The notes beneath the pieces are model-generated. The model was given only the letters and a program-made list of their open reading frames with translations. It did no database searches and was not told where the DNA came from. From an archaeon (GTDB taxonomy: Archaea; Hydrothermarchaeota; Hydrothermarchaeia; JALTZZ01), in the NCBI GenBank assembly GCA_027051165.1, contig JALTZZ010000059.1, positions 1 through 58,644 on the forward strand: 58,644 nt of DNA, read 5' to 3'. The number at the start of each line of letters is the position of its first letter. Positions within the stretch are counted from its first letter, which is position 1. The translations under genes were made by a program, and so were the position numbers. Below are positions 10,540-19,230 of the stretch, piece after piece.

Positions 10540-10647
10540 ACTTTATAATCTGTTAATATAATTATTTAAATGTTGGCTTCTATAGGTTTACTCAAATTGT
10601 TAGGGCAAAAGATTAGAAGTTAAGTTTTTTAAGAAAAGAACAAAAAA

Positions 10648-11568
10648 TTAAAGAAAAACCTTCTTTAATATATCTTTATTCACGTATCCAGCTTTATACA
10701 TCTTTCCGTTTTTGATGTTGTTGTAGTAAACTTCTGCTGGAGCAAAAATTTCTGGATTTATTTTGTAGAAATCGTAGTTTGCTTCTTTGAATATCTCTAA
10801 GAAGGGCTTGCCGTAGTTAGGTGAGCTTGTGGAGGGAACTCTATTTATATCTACCTCTATATCACCAAAAAGATAGACCCTTGAGCCGTATATTATCATA
10901 TCATTGGTTACGCCCATCATTTTTGCATCATCTCCCAATATAGGTGCTATTGGTGCAGTTCCGTATGCATGCACTATTCTCTTTGTATCGTAGCCCAATA
11001 AATCGAGCTTAAATAGAGCAGTTTCAACAACCCTTGCAGATATTTGAACGCTGCCTACTATACTTGATGTTTTTGCAACGAGTATGTATAGATCATCGGT
11101 ATCAACGTCGCAAGCATCTGCAATATATTTTACAGCATCTCTGCTCGGATATTTGCTTGTTTCAAGTGCAATTACGGCAACATCGCTTTCCTCTTCATAT
11201 CCAAGCTTTTCAAAGGTTTCCTTTGGCTTCTTAGCCAGTGCTCTTGCAGGTCCAGAGCCCATTGCGAAGAAATCCTTAGTTTTTATCTGCCATCCAGCTT
11301 TCTGACTTGCCAAACATGCTATAGCTGGCTTCTTTACATCAACAGCCACACTCAGCAGAGAGAAATCCCCAAAATCCTGAGGCAGTATTTCAACCCTTCC
11401 CAAGCCTCCGAGGCATACCTCGGAGAACAGTTTTCCAGCCTCCAAGCTTCCCTCAGCTTCAATTCCGCAGTCTATTATTGTTGCCTTCTTCTCAAAAACC
11501 TTTATTCCAAGCTCATCCTCCCTATCAATCATCTCCTCCACGATGTCGTAAGCCATCTCGTTGAGCAT
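10648..11568 (-). CDS. mch: Methenyltetrahydromethanopterin cyclohydrolase
   Basis: A 306-residue protein matching Mch along its length: LNEMAYDIVEEMIDREDELG, then ATIIDCGIEAEGSLEAGKLF, CLGGLGRVEI, AMGSGPARALA, and the C-terminal SSPNYGKPFLEIF and FAPAEVYYNN. It interconverts N5,N10-methenyl- and N5-formyl-tetrahydromethanopterin in the cytoplasm, a step of the C1 branch used in methanogenesis, reverse methanogenesis or the archaeal Wood-Ljungdahl pathway. Its presence places the organism among H4MPT-using archaea. Other genes of that branch are not in the window. It starts 14 bases after the preceding membrane-protein gene, so the two are likely co-transcribed. Confidence 0.95.
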   Translation of the reverse strand: MLNEMAYDIVEEMIDREDELGIKVFEKKATIIDCGIEAEGSLEAGKLFSEVCLGGLGRVEILPQDFGDFSLLSVAVDVKKPAIACLASQKAGWQIKTKDFFAMGSGPARALAKKPKETFEKLGYEEESDVAVIALETSKYPSRDAVKYIADACDVDTDDLYILVAKTSSIVGSVQISARVVETALFKLDLLGYDTKRIVHAYGTAPIAPILGDDAKMMGVTNDMIIYGSRVYLFGDIEVDINRVPSTSSPNYGKPFLEIFKEANYDFYKINPEIFAPAEVYYNNIKNGKMYKAGYVNKDILKKVFL

Positions 11569-11582
11569 CTTACCACCTTCCG

Positions 11583-12725
11583 CTACTTGGTATATAAAAT
11601 TCCGGAGAGGACTATTCCAGCTAAAGACAATACTACGACTGCTATAAAGAAGTAGAGAGATTTTTCAAGCTTCTTCTCAGAAATGTATTTGGCAATATGG
11701 TGGGTTATGAATACAATGCTTATAGAGAGCATTCCCACAAGGAAAAGCTTTAGTATTGTTGGTATATAGACGAAGTTCTTTGAAACAGTCTTCCAAGCGG
11801 CTAAGGTGTAGTAGAATACAACCACGAATTCTATAAAGCTTGCAGCTACTCTAAATGTGTATCCCCTCTTCTGAAGCTTTAAAATCTCCTTATTAAGATC
11901 TAAATTTGTTTTAGTCTGAATAATGTCAATAAGCTTCTTTGCCCTGTCAAGATCAACCTCAATCCTCGTTAGCTCGTCTTTGAGAATATTTAAAAAGTTT
12001 CTGTAACCATCCATTTTCTTCAAAAAACTTTCACTTTCTAATTTATTTTTTAAGAAATTATCCAAATGCACAAGTTCTTCAGATAAAAAGCTTATATATT
12101 TTCTTAAAAGAGAATAGTTTAGAGAAAGGACTCTGTATACATGAAAAAGATTATTTATACTTTCTTCTTGCTCAAAATCTTTTATGCTGTCAATAATTTT
12201 TGCCGCATTCAGGTTTTCTTCTTTTACTGTATATATCATGCCTTCAATAAGCTTCTTTGTGCTCTCAACCCTTATCAGGTGAGAAATTAGGTATGGTATC
12301 TCATCCTTAAGACACTTCTCAAATCCATCCTTCTTTTTCTCAAATATAATAAAATCATCCCTAAAGCCCACTCTACCTTTCTCCAAGTCGAGATATGATT
12401 CCACATCACTCTCTTCAAGCTTTCCCAAAACCAGATACTTCGTGACGATAACGTCAATTATTTTCTCCACATCTTCCAAAAATTTTTTGATTTTATCCCC
12501 ATTTTCATAAAAAACGACTAAACACGCAATGTTTTCTAAGGAAAGGATGTATAAATCAACAGAATTGCATGATACGTGAAAGTGAACGTTCATGAAGCTT
12601 AGCTCTTCGCTTGGTCTTATCTGGACGTTTATCTTTTCACATTCAAAATTTTTTATAAGTTTTTTAAGATTTCTGCTCAAATTTTCAATACTTTCTTCTC
12701 TAAAAAATATATAAACACCGTTCAT
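11583..12725 (-). CDS. Hypothetical protein with coiled coil and three C-terminal membrane helices
   Basis: A 380-residue protein of no family that I recognise. Residues 1 to about 290 are charged and mostly helical, with likely coiled coil in the region LKNKLESESFLKKMDGYRNF and LDRAKKLIDIIQTKTNLDLN. Three hydrophobic helices close the protein (around residues 300-320, 327-346 and 357-377). The cytoplasmic-looking N-terminal domain carries no catalytic motif. It sits between the HD hydrolase and mch in a closely packed minus-strand series (21 and 14 bases apart). The topology recalls membrane-anchored proteins that sense or scaffold, but that is only a guess. Confidence 0.6.
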   Translation of the reverse strand: MNGVYIFFREESIENLSRNLKKLIKNFECEKINVQIRPSEELSFMNVHFHVSCNSVDLYILSLENIACLVVFYENGDKIKKFLEDVEKIIDVIVTKYLVLGKLEESDVESYLDLEKGRVGFRDDFIIFEKKKDGFEKCLKDEIPYLISHLIRVESTKKLIEGMIYTVKEENLNAAKIIDSIKDFEQEESINNLFHVYRVLSLNYSLLRKYISFLSEELVHLDNFLKNKLESESFLKKMDGYRNFLNILKDELTRIEVDLDRAKKLIDIIQTKTNLDLNKEILKLQKRGYTFRVAASFIEFVVVFYYTLAAWKTVSKNFVYIPTILKLFLVGMLSISIVFITHHIAKYISEKKLEKSLYFFIAVVVLSLAGIVLSGILYTK

Positions 12726-12746
12726 TCCGTCACCCGCATGACAATC

Positions 12747-13925
12747 TTAAACACCAAAAATATCGTCGCAAACTTTTCTTACTTTTTCAACATTCTCTCT
12801 TGGTGCATATACTTCAAAGCTCCATAAATCCTTTTGTGCGTTTTTTAATATCTTTGCAATTTGAGATTCCTTTTCTATGCTTATAATTTCTCCGTTTTTT
12901 ATTATTTTTACATCTATCTCCTCCTTTCTCGGTATAGGAGGGACATCTATAATTACGTATCCATATTCAAGGTTGCAACTCTCTGCAATTTCATTTTCCA
13001 ATTTTCTTACCAATTTCAAGTCTTTTAACAGTTTTTTTCTTCTTGCTGGATGAATCTCGTTCCATCTTTTTGAATATGCAAGCTTAAACAGATTCCTTGT
13101 ATCAAGCCTTCTTGCAATATCTCTCTGGTATTTGTTTTCGCAACTCCTCAAAAAGCAGATAACGCTGTAGTCATCCATTTTCCACAGGTCACTTGATTTT
13201 AAAAGCTTCTCCTCAATGGAAATTTCCATTGCCTTCAGAAACATTGCATCCGCAATTCTCGATGTGTGGTGAAGATAAACTGTGGGCATCATTAAAAATC
13301 TCGCTACAAGCAGAGCTTCAACAGCACGTAAGCCTCTGTGCTCAACAGCAAGCTCGTTCTCCTTAATCTCCACGGTCGTAATTATTCTGTCGAGGTCTAT
13401 TATTCCGTATGCAACACCCGTGTGGTGGGCATCTCTAACGAGGTAGTCCATTCTGTCCGCATCTAAGCTGCTCGATATAATCTTGCTCAAGTATCCCTTC
13501 TTCCTCTCCAATATCTTTATTACTTCTTCTTTGCTGTATCCATATTCTTCTATAATGTCCTTGATCTCAGAGCTCGTTATTATCTCCTTTGCAAGGGCTT
13601 CATGCGTTGTATTGAGATACATCAAAAGGAGCCTCTCGGAGCTGTGGCTCAACGGACAGTGCCCAATATCGTGCAGAAGTGCGGCAAGCCTAACGAGTCT
13701 GTATTCCTCTTCGCTGAGGCAGAGCTTTTTCGCTATCCTTCCAGCGATGTGCATTGCACCTAAGGAATGCTCAAATCTCGTATGGTTTGCACTTGGATAA
13801 ACGAGGTATGTCATTCCGAGCTGCTTTATTCTTCTAAGCCTCTGAAACTCTGGAGTATCTACTATCTTTATCTCATGTTCCTCCAACTGAATATCACCGT
13901 GTATGGAGTCCCTTATAACTTTCAA
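12747..13925 (-). CDS. HD-domain phosphohydrolase (dGTPase-like)
   Basis: A 392-residue protein opening KVIRDSIHGDIQLEEHE, the family signature of archaeal HD proteins related to dGTPases. The metal site is built by HTRFEHSLG (His), LLHDIGHCPLSHSSE (the HD pair) and SSLDADRMDYLVRDAHHTG (downstream Asp). These enzymes remove triphosphate from deoxynucleotides or hydrolyse related phosphate esters; the substrate here is not determined. Length and domain layout are typical. It is preceded by an AT-rich gap of about 120 bases that may hold its promoter and followed after 21 bases by the membrane-protein gene. Confidence 0.85.
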   Translation of the reverse strand: MKVIRDSIHGDIQLEEHEIKIVDTPEFQRLRRIKQLGMTYLVYPSANHTRFEHSLGAMHIAGRIAKKLCLSEEEYRLVRLAALLHDIGHCPLSHSSERLLLMYLNTTHEALAKEIITSSEIKDIIEEYGYSKEEVIKILERKKGYLSKIISSSLDADRMDYLVRDAHHTGVAYGIIDLDRIITTVEIKENELAVEHRGLRAVEALLVARFLMMPTVYLHHTSRIADAMFLKAMEISIEEKLLKSSDLWKMDDYSVICFLRSCENKYQRDIARRLDTRNLFKLAYSKRWNEIHPARRKKLLKDLKLVRKLENEIAESCNLEYGYVIIDVPPIPRKEEIDVKIIKNGEIISIEKESQIAKILKNAQKDLWSFEVYAPRENVEKVRKVCDDIFGV

Positions 13926-14046
13926 TTCGAATTCCTCTTTTTTATTTTTTAAAAATTATAACTATAATGATTTATAATTATTTCTAAATGTCCTTTTACT
14001 AAAAAAGTTTATAATTCCTATATACGAGCTATTAAATATTTAAGCC

Positions 14047-14661
14047 TTACTTTTTCTTAATTTTTATTACTCTCGTTGGGGTTAAAATGTAGTCAGACCT
14101 AACATCGTGCTCTTCGCAGAGATGGGAGATGTCATCGAAGATTTGTAGGTCGTGGCATACTGCAACAACCGCACAGTCTTTTATCAAACCTCTTTCTCTC
14201 AGCAGAGCATATTCTTTATCTCCGTAGCCGCTTCCCTTCCCCACCCTATTACCTTTGACATCAACCGCTACGCAACCGGTTAAAAAGAGGTCTATCTCCC
14301 TATCAAACTCGAACCTCTTTCCATAGGTAAAAAATCCCCTTATTGTGCAAGCTTTTTTTATAGAATTCCTCGGGATGTTTTTGAGAATCCTAAATTCTTT
14401 CATGTGGGGTGTTGCAACCACGAGCTCCTTCTCGCTTTCCAATACAATTTCTCTTGCTCTTCTTAAAACGCCGTCTGGAGCAGAGAAAACTACGTCTGCA
14501 TCTTTAAACTCCTTTAAGAGCTTAAGCTTTTCACATGCCTTAAAAGAATTAAAAAAATTTGGAATTTTTCCATAGTTTCTTGATATTCCCTTTTCTTTAA
14601 GAATATTCCATACAAATTCTCTGACTTCTTGCTTGCTCTTGAAGTTTTTTCCTCTGTGCAA
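14047..14661 (-). CDS. 5-formyltetrahydrofolate cyclo-ligase family protein
   Basis: A 204-residue protein with the MTHFS-family motif GKGSGYGDKEYALLRERG and a KEYAL-type phosphate-binding loop, followed by VAVCHDLQIF, similar to the C-terminal core of the family. The classical enzyme uses ATP to convert 5-formyl-THF to 5,10-methenyl-THF. Archaea that use tetrahydromethanopterin carry members whose true substrate is uncertain, so the call is limited to family level. It begins 2 bases after the ferredoxin gene of the homocysteine pair and is likely translated with it, which makes a link to C1 or sulfur metabolism plausible. Confidence 0.75.
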   Translation of the reverse strand: MHRGKNFKSKQEVREFVWNILKEKGISRNYGKIPNFFNSFKACEKLKLLKEFKDADVVFSAPDGVLRRAREIVLESEKELVVATPHMKEFRILKNIPRNSIKKACTIRGFFTYGKRFEFDREIDLFLTGCVAVDVKGNRVGKGSGYGDKEYALLRERGLIKDCAVVAVCHDLQIFDDISHLCEEHDVRSDYILTPTRVIKIKKK

Positions 14662-14663
14662 TT

Positions 14664-15068
14664 TTATACCTCGAACTCCCTTTTAACGAGAGCCTTTACT
14701 GGGCATGCAGTTACACATAGCTCGCAACCCGGTATGCACTTCTCTGGAAGATGAACCACTTCCCAATTGTCTTTTATTTCTATCGCATACCAAGGGCAGA
14801 GGCTTACACAGGCTCCGCAGTCAACACAGAGGTCTCTGTCTATTGTTACCCTTTCTATAAACTTCTTAACTTTAGCACCGCTCTTCTCAAGGTTTTCTAT
14901 GGCTTCGTCAACCTGCTCCTTATCACCTATAATCTCTACCGTAAGCTCTTTTTTGTCCTTTTCAACCTTAGCTTCTATTATGTAGAACTGTGCCCCAGTC
15001 TTGTATATTGTCTTAGAAATTATGGGCTCGCTAACCTTATCCTTTTCAACAAGTATCCTAACCTTCAT
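14664..15068 (-). CDS. NIL-domain ferredoxin of the homocysteine biosynthesis pair
   Basis: A 134-residue protein. Residues 1 to about 75 form a NIL domain ([20 protein letters not shown]), the substrate- or ligand-binding fold found next to methionine transporters. Two [4Fe-4S] motifs follow, [13 protein letters not shown] and [15 protein letters not shown]. Together with the HcyBio gene it forms the pair shown in Methanosarcina (MA1821/MA1822) to make homocysteine from aspartate semialdehyde and a sulfur donor. The two genes overlap by four bases, indicating translational coupling. The ferredoxin probably supplies electrons or carries sulfur in the reaction. Confidence 0.88.
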   Translation of the reverse strand: MKVRILVEKDKVSEPIISKTIYKTGAQFYIIEAKVEKDKKELTVEIIGDKEQVDEAIENLEKSGAKVKKFIERVTIDRDLCVDCGACVSLCPWYAIEIKDNWEVVHLPEKCIPGCELCVTACPVKALVKREFEV

Positions 15069-16585
15069 TTCTTACTCCCCCACACCCTTGAGAGGTCGCT
15101 CGATGTTATAATTCCTATAACCTTCTTTTCCTTATCTACAACCGGCAAGCCTGAGATGTTGAACTTTGAGAGCTTCTTCGCAACCTCCTCGAGAGGCTCG
15201 TCTTCGGTAGCGGTTATAACCTCTCTCGTCATTATCTTGTCGAGGGTATCTAATCCCTGTGCAACCGCCTTGCTTATGTCCCAGGAGGTTACAATTCCAA
15301 CAAGCTTGTTGTTTTCATCAACAACTGGCAGATGATTTATCTCCTTCTCTATCATTATCTTCGCAACATTCTCAATACTATCGCTTTCCTTGGCTGTTAT
15401 CACATCTCTAACCATTACATCTTTAACCCTTAGAGTCTTCCTCAGAGGCATTGGTCTGAACTCTCTATCGAGAGGAACCCTCTCAACTGGCAGCGTTAGG
15501 AAGAATTCTCCCTGCTCAATCCACTTTTTAAGGGTTTCTGCAATTTCCTTAGCCATCTTAAAGCTTGAAACCGGAGATGTTCTAACGCTCATTCCGTTTA
15601 TCTCTACCTTGCCGCTCTTAAGCTCCGCATAGCTCACTTTTCTTACAACAGGTCTTAAATCCGCTCTTCTTGGGACACCGTAGTCTACTATGGGCACAAA
15701 GATTTCTTCATCGCTTATTCCCGTTTTTTCAGCCAAACCAACGTTCAGTATTGGTATTGGAATTCCCACACCTATAAACAGCGAGGAGCCATATCTGTAT
15801 ACTGTAGCCCCTCTAACATATCTTGGGTCCATTTCCTTCAGATTCCCCTTAACCATTAGCGTTCCAAACTGGGTTTTTGGATTGTGCTGCGTTCCCTCTC
15901 CTATAACATAGCCCTGAGCACCTCCAAGGAATATCCTTGTTCCCAAGCCTATTGTTTCGTAATCTGGATCGTTCATTAGAGGCGATAGCTCACCAGCTCC
16001 GCTGAACGTTACGTTCCCGTAGTTCGGCAAAAGCGTTCCCATGTATGTGTATATTGTTCTGTCGCTTGAGTTCGTTGCTGCAGCATACTTCTGATATGCA
16101 TTCCTCGGATTTACCATTATAGCTTGGTTGAGGTCGTGAATCGTTATTATCGTTTCGAGCTTTTTAACAGGGTAGCAATCGGTTCCGTATCCTTCTATCT
16201 CAACCTCGATCTCTTTGCCCTTTACGAGGTCTTCTATGACATGACCACCTCCATACTCTATTCCAAGCGTTCTGCTCGGTCTCGTAGCCCCTATATAAGC
16301 ATCAACCGCAGCCAAACCAGCGGTAGCTTCTACATCGTTCAGCCAAACCCTCTTTATCTTAACTGGCGGATCGCTGTGTCCGAAGTTGAGAAATGCACCG
16401 CTTGAGCACATCATCCCAAAAGTTCCGGTTGTTACAACATCTATCTCCTTTGCAGCCTTCTCAGCACCCTCTTCCTTTACAATTTTCGTCATTTCATCTG
16501 CAGTAACTACTACTACATCTCCTTTTTTTATTTTTTCATTAATTTCTTCTATCGTTCTTATAGGCTTTTTCTTATCGTTGCTCAA
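15065..16585 (-). CDS. Homocysteine biosynthesis protein HcyBio (DUF39) with CBS pair
   Basis: About 506 residues. The DUF39/HcyBio domain spans most of the protein, with [20 protein letters not shown] containing the conserved Cys region and [10 protein letters not shown] a second Cys. A pair of CBS domains closes it (about residues 390-505; [17 protein letters not shown] and [16 protein letters not shown]). Family knowledge: it works with the NIL-ferredoxin to form homocysteine from aspartate semialdehyde, in place of the usual O-acyl homoserine route. CBS domains usually bind adenosyl ligands and could sense S-adenosylmethionine or ATP (inference). The ORF track starts at 16612. The TTG at 16585 is preferred because GGAGGTGG, a full ribosome-binding site, sits just before it. 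Confidence 0.9.
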   Translation of the reverse strand: MSNDKKKPIRTIEEINEKIKKGDVVVVTADEMTKIVKEEGAEKAAKEIDVVTTGTFGMMCSSGAFLNFGHSDPPVKIKRVWLNDVEATAGLAAVDAYIGATRPSRTLGIEYGGGHVIEDLVKGKEIEVEIEGYGTDCYPVKKLETIITIHDLNQAIMVNPRNAYQKYAAATNSSDRTIYTYMGTLLPNYGNVTFSGAGELSPLMNDPDYETIGLGTRIFLGGAQGYVIGEGTQHNPKTQFGTLMVKGNLKEMDPRYVRGATVYRYGSSLFIGVGIPIPILNVGLAEKTGISDEEIFVPIVDYGVPRRADLRPVVRKVSYAELKSGKVEINGMSVRTSPVSSFKMAKEIAETLKKWIEQGEFFLTLPVERVPLDREFRPMPLRKTLRVKDVMVRDVITAKESDSIENVAKIMIEKEINHLPVVDENNKLVGIVTSWDISKAVAQGLDTLDKIMTREVITATEDEPLEEVAKKLSKFNISGLPVVDKEKKVIGIITSSDLSRVWGSKK

Positions 16586-16792
16586 CACACCACCTCCATC
16601 GCTACTTCTCAAAGCACTACTTTATTTAATAGTATATATATTTTTCGGTCATTAATATTACCAATAATAATAGAGTATTAAGATTCATACAATCGCAAAA
16701 ACTTATTAATTAAATGAAGAATTCGCAATTCTAAAAATAAAGTATAGATTAATAGAAATGCTTACAAATAAACTATAATGGTAAACATTTTC

Positions 16793-17428
16793 TTAGGGCA
16801 TGTTCCTCCCGCTATTTGTCTTCTTTTTTCTTAATCTTCTCTTAAACCCCTTGCAAACAATATAGACTTCCTTGCTGTATTTCTTTGAAGCTTTAGGCTT
16901 TGTTACTTTAACATACTTAAACCTTTTTCTTGCTTTTCTCAAAATCTCCCCCATCTCTCCACTCTGAAATACCTTTAAAACAAGGTTTCCGCCTTTTCTC
17001 AGCACCTCGTCAGCTATCTTTAGCACGCTCATCGCTATCTCGTATGATCTGTAACTGTCCAAATCATCTATACCCGTTGTCTTTGGGCTTGCATCTGAAA
17101 GAATGACGTCAAATTTCTTACATACTTCTCTTATTTTTTTTAAAGTTTCTTCATCGGTTATATCACCTTTTATCGTATACACACCGCTAATGGGTTTTAT
17201 TTCCTTTAAATCAACCCCAACAACTTTTCCAGAGGTAAGAAATCTGCTAACCTGAAGCCAGCTTCCGGGAAATGAGCCCAAATCGAGAACATCATCATTC
17301 TGTCCAATAATATTGAACTTCTCTTGAATTTCGATAAGTTTATATGCAGCTCTCGATCTGTAGCCCTCTCTTTTAGCAAGTCTGTAGTAGTAGTCTTTCT
17401 TATGTTCTTTTATCCATCTTTTGCTCAT
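16793..17428 (-). CDS. rlmE: RlmE/FtsJ-type 2'-O-ribose methyltransferase
   Basis: A 211-residue Rossmann methyltransferase with the family opening KEHKKDYYYRLAKREGYRSR. The SAM-binding loop is DLGSFPGSWLQVSRFL near residue 49, and the catalytic tetrad is K-D-K-E: Lys in AAYKL, Asp in ILSDASPKTTG, Lys in LVLKVFQSGE, and Glu in SKEVYIVCKGF. It transfers a methyl group to the 2'-OH of a uridine in 23S rRNA; some archaeal members act on tRNA instead. The C-terminal tail is basic (KRRLRKKKTNSGRNMP). It stands apart from its neighbours with AT-rich gaps on both sides, and nothing further is seen in 16586-16792 or 17429-17611. Confidence 0.9.
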   Translation of the reverse strand: MSKRWIKEHKKDYYYRLAKREGYRSRAAYKLIEIQEKFNIIGQNDDVLDLGSFPGSWLQVSRFLTSGKVVGVDLKEIKPISGVYTIKGDITDEETLKKIREVCKKFDVILSDASPKTTGIDDLDSYRSYEIAMSVLKIADEVLRKGGNLVLKVFQSGEMGEILRKARKRFKYVKVTKPKASKKYSKEVYIVCKGFKRRLRKKKTNSGRNMP

Positions 17429-17611
17429 TGTTAGTTTTTTCAGAGTTAACTATTGTAAAATTTCCAAATTAGATTATTAGCAGCAGCATAACCCAATTAC
17501 AGAAGGAGACCTTGTAGGCGGATGATATTGTCTTCTTTTTTGATGATACAAAACAAAAAAGAAAAATTTATTTGTTTTTCCGCTTTAAAATAAAGAACAA
17601 AAAATTATACA

Positions 17612-18280
17612 CTAAATCTTATCCTTAAGGAATTCATTAAGGAATTCGATGCATTCTTTTGTGTTTGAGGCATTTACATGAACGGAAAGCCTAAAAATGT
17701 CTCCGGATATAATATAATCGAATTCCGCCTTCTTTTTTAAAAAGATGTTTGTCTTATACCAGCAGTATTCATGATCCCAAGACTTTATCGTATAGTTTCC
17801 ATATATTATTTTATCTTCAAGAAAAACGGCATCAAAATTCTCCTTGACAACTTCTAAAGCCTCTTCTGAAATTTCCCATCTGGGAGGAAGAAAAATTCTT
17901 GAATTTATGTTGTATTTAGAGAGTTCCTTTTTTATTAAACTAACAAGTTTCTCGGCTTCCTCTCTTCCGACGTTAAATTCATTTTTTACATGGGTATAGC
18001 CGTGAACCCCTATCTCGCACTTAGGTTTTCTGCACATTTTTTTGAGCTCTTCAACGAACTCCTTGTTTAAGCTCATATTTCCATGCTTCGGTATTAAAAA
18101 TACGTAGATTCTGCTCACATTATATTTTTCAGCAGTTTTTATTAGCTCATAGACTTTATCTATGCCATATATTGGTGATACATCATGAATCTCGAGCCAT
18201 ATCTCCTTTTTCTTATTTTTTTCGTGCACAAAAAGAACCGAGGAAAAGAATATAAATATTAATATTATTACTATCCTCAT
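17612..18280 (-). CDS. Secreted DUF2334 polysaccharide-deacetylase-like protein
   Basis: A 222-residue protein with an N-terminal signal or anchor (RIVIILIFIFFSSVLFVH). The NodB-like barrel follows: WLEIHDVSPIYG holds the first Asp and His, EIGVHGYTHVKNEF the second HxxxH-type metal site, and FLPPRWEISEEAL the conserved Pro-Arg region. This arrangement is typical of DUF2334. Such proteins are predicted to deacetylate N-acetyl sugars on the outside of the membrane; a cell-surface glycan is the likely target, but none is shown. The gene overlaps the end of map by four bases, so it is translated together with it. Length fits a single catalytic domain with no extra modules. Confidence 0.75.
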   Translation of the reverse strand: MRIVIILIFIFFSSVLFVHEKNKKKEIWLEIHDVSPIYGIDKVYELIKTAEKYNVSRIYVFLIPKHGNMSLNKEFVEELKKMCRKPKCEIGVHGYTHVKNEFNVGREEAEKLVSLIKKELSKYNINSRIFLPPRWEISEEALEVVKENFDAVFLEDKIIYGNYTIKSWDHEYCWYKTNIFLKKKAEFDYIISGDIFRLSVHVNASNTKECIEFLNEFLKDKI

Positions 18281-19179
18281 TTTCCCGTTATCACTTCAGC
18301 CCCCTTTTCGGTAACAATAACCGTATGCTCCGCTTGGGACACCATTCCTCTGTTCTTCTCCCTCAGTATAAAGTATGCATGGAAGACTTGGTTGTAGACG
18401 AGGTGCCTTAGGGCGTTGTAGAGCTTGAGCTTGGGCATTAAATCGGCAAGCCACCTCTCCGCAAAGGGTAGCGTTTTATATTCTTTTTTCACGTGCTGAA
18501 GAACTATCCTTGCATCCCTAAGTCTTAGAGGCTTATCCCTTATATATCTAAAAATAACAGCCTCGCTTTCATCAACAACCTTTCCAAAGCCGTTTGTTGC
18601 AAAGGGTTCTATTGCATAGACGTCTCCAGCTTTTATTACCTCTCCAGATGCTGTTTTTACGTTTGGAATAACGCTTCCTGTATGAAGCCTGTATCTTTCA
18701 AGCTTGTGCCCAGTTAAGTTTATAATTGGCTTGTATCCGTAGCTCTTTATCGTCTCCTCTATAATTCCACCAACATAGCTTGTGCTAACCCCCGGCTCTA
18801 TTGCCTTTATTGCCTCCTTTAGTGCATCCTCGCTTGCCCTAATTAAATCGTCTCTGCCAGAGCCCACGATAACAGTTTTTGCGACATCCGCTATATATCC
18901 ATCTACGTGCACGCCGATATCGAGTTTCACATAATCTCCCTCTTTGAAAACGCTTTCGTCACCTATCTTTGGCGTATAGTGGGCGGCTCTTTCATTTATC
19001 GAGATGTTGCACGGAAATGCTGGCTTGCCTCCGAGTTCAACTATTTTCCTCTCTACGAAATCTGCTATCTCAACAAGCTTTACCTCAGGCTTTATGAGCT
19101 TTATTGCTTCATCTAAAACTTTTGCAGCTATTTTTCCTGCTTTTTTATAACTCTCATAGGGCGATGAACTCTGCTCCAT
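18277..19179 (-). CDS. map: Methionine aminopeptidase, type II
   Basis: About 300 residues. The five metal ligands of MetAP2 are visible: Asp in DIGVHVDGYIAD, Asp in ADVAKTVIV, His in LTGHKLERYRLHTG, Glu in AIEPFATNG, and Glu in QAEHTVIVTEKG. The substrate His is in NISINERAAHYTP. It removes the initiator Met from nascent proteins. The ORF track runs to 19260, but the start at 19179 (MEQSSSPYESYKKAG) fits the family, and the extra 27 residues overlap the divergently transcribed cobyric acid synthase gene. The 51-bp gap to that gene must hold both promoters. Confidence 0.93.
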   Translation of the reverse strand: MEQSSSPYESYKKAGKIAAKVLDEAIKLIKPEVKLVEIADFVERKIVELGGKPAFPCNISINERAAHYTPKIGDESVFKEGDYVKLDIGVHVDGYIADVAKTVIVGSGRDDLIRASEDALKEAIKAIEPGVSTSYVGGIIEETIKSYGYKPIINLTGHKLERYRLHTGSVIPNVKTASGEVIKAGDVYAIEPFATNGFGKVVDESEAVIFRYIRDKPLRLRDARIVLQHVKKEYKTLPFAERWLADLMPKLKLYNALRHLVYNQVFHAYFILREKNRGMVSQAEHTVIVTEKGAEVITGK

Positions 19180-19230
19180 GCATATAGATTTACAGCAAAA
19201 TTTAAAACTTTTCCGAGCATAGCATATAGC

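Noticed and set aside
17429-17611. Possible C/D box RNA between the methyltransferase and DUF2334 genes
   Set aside because: A TGATGA box can be found, but no matching CTGA box or guide spacing.
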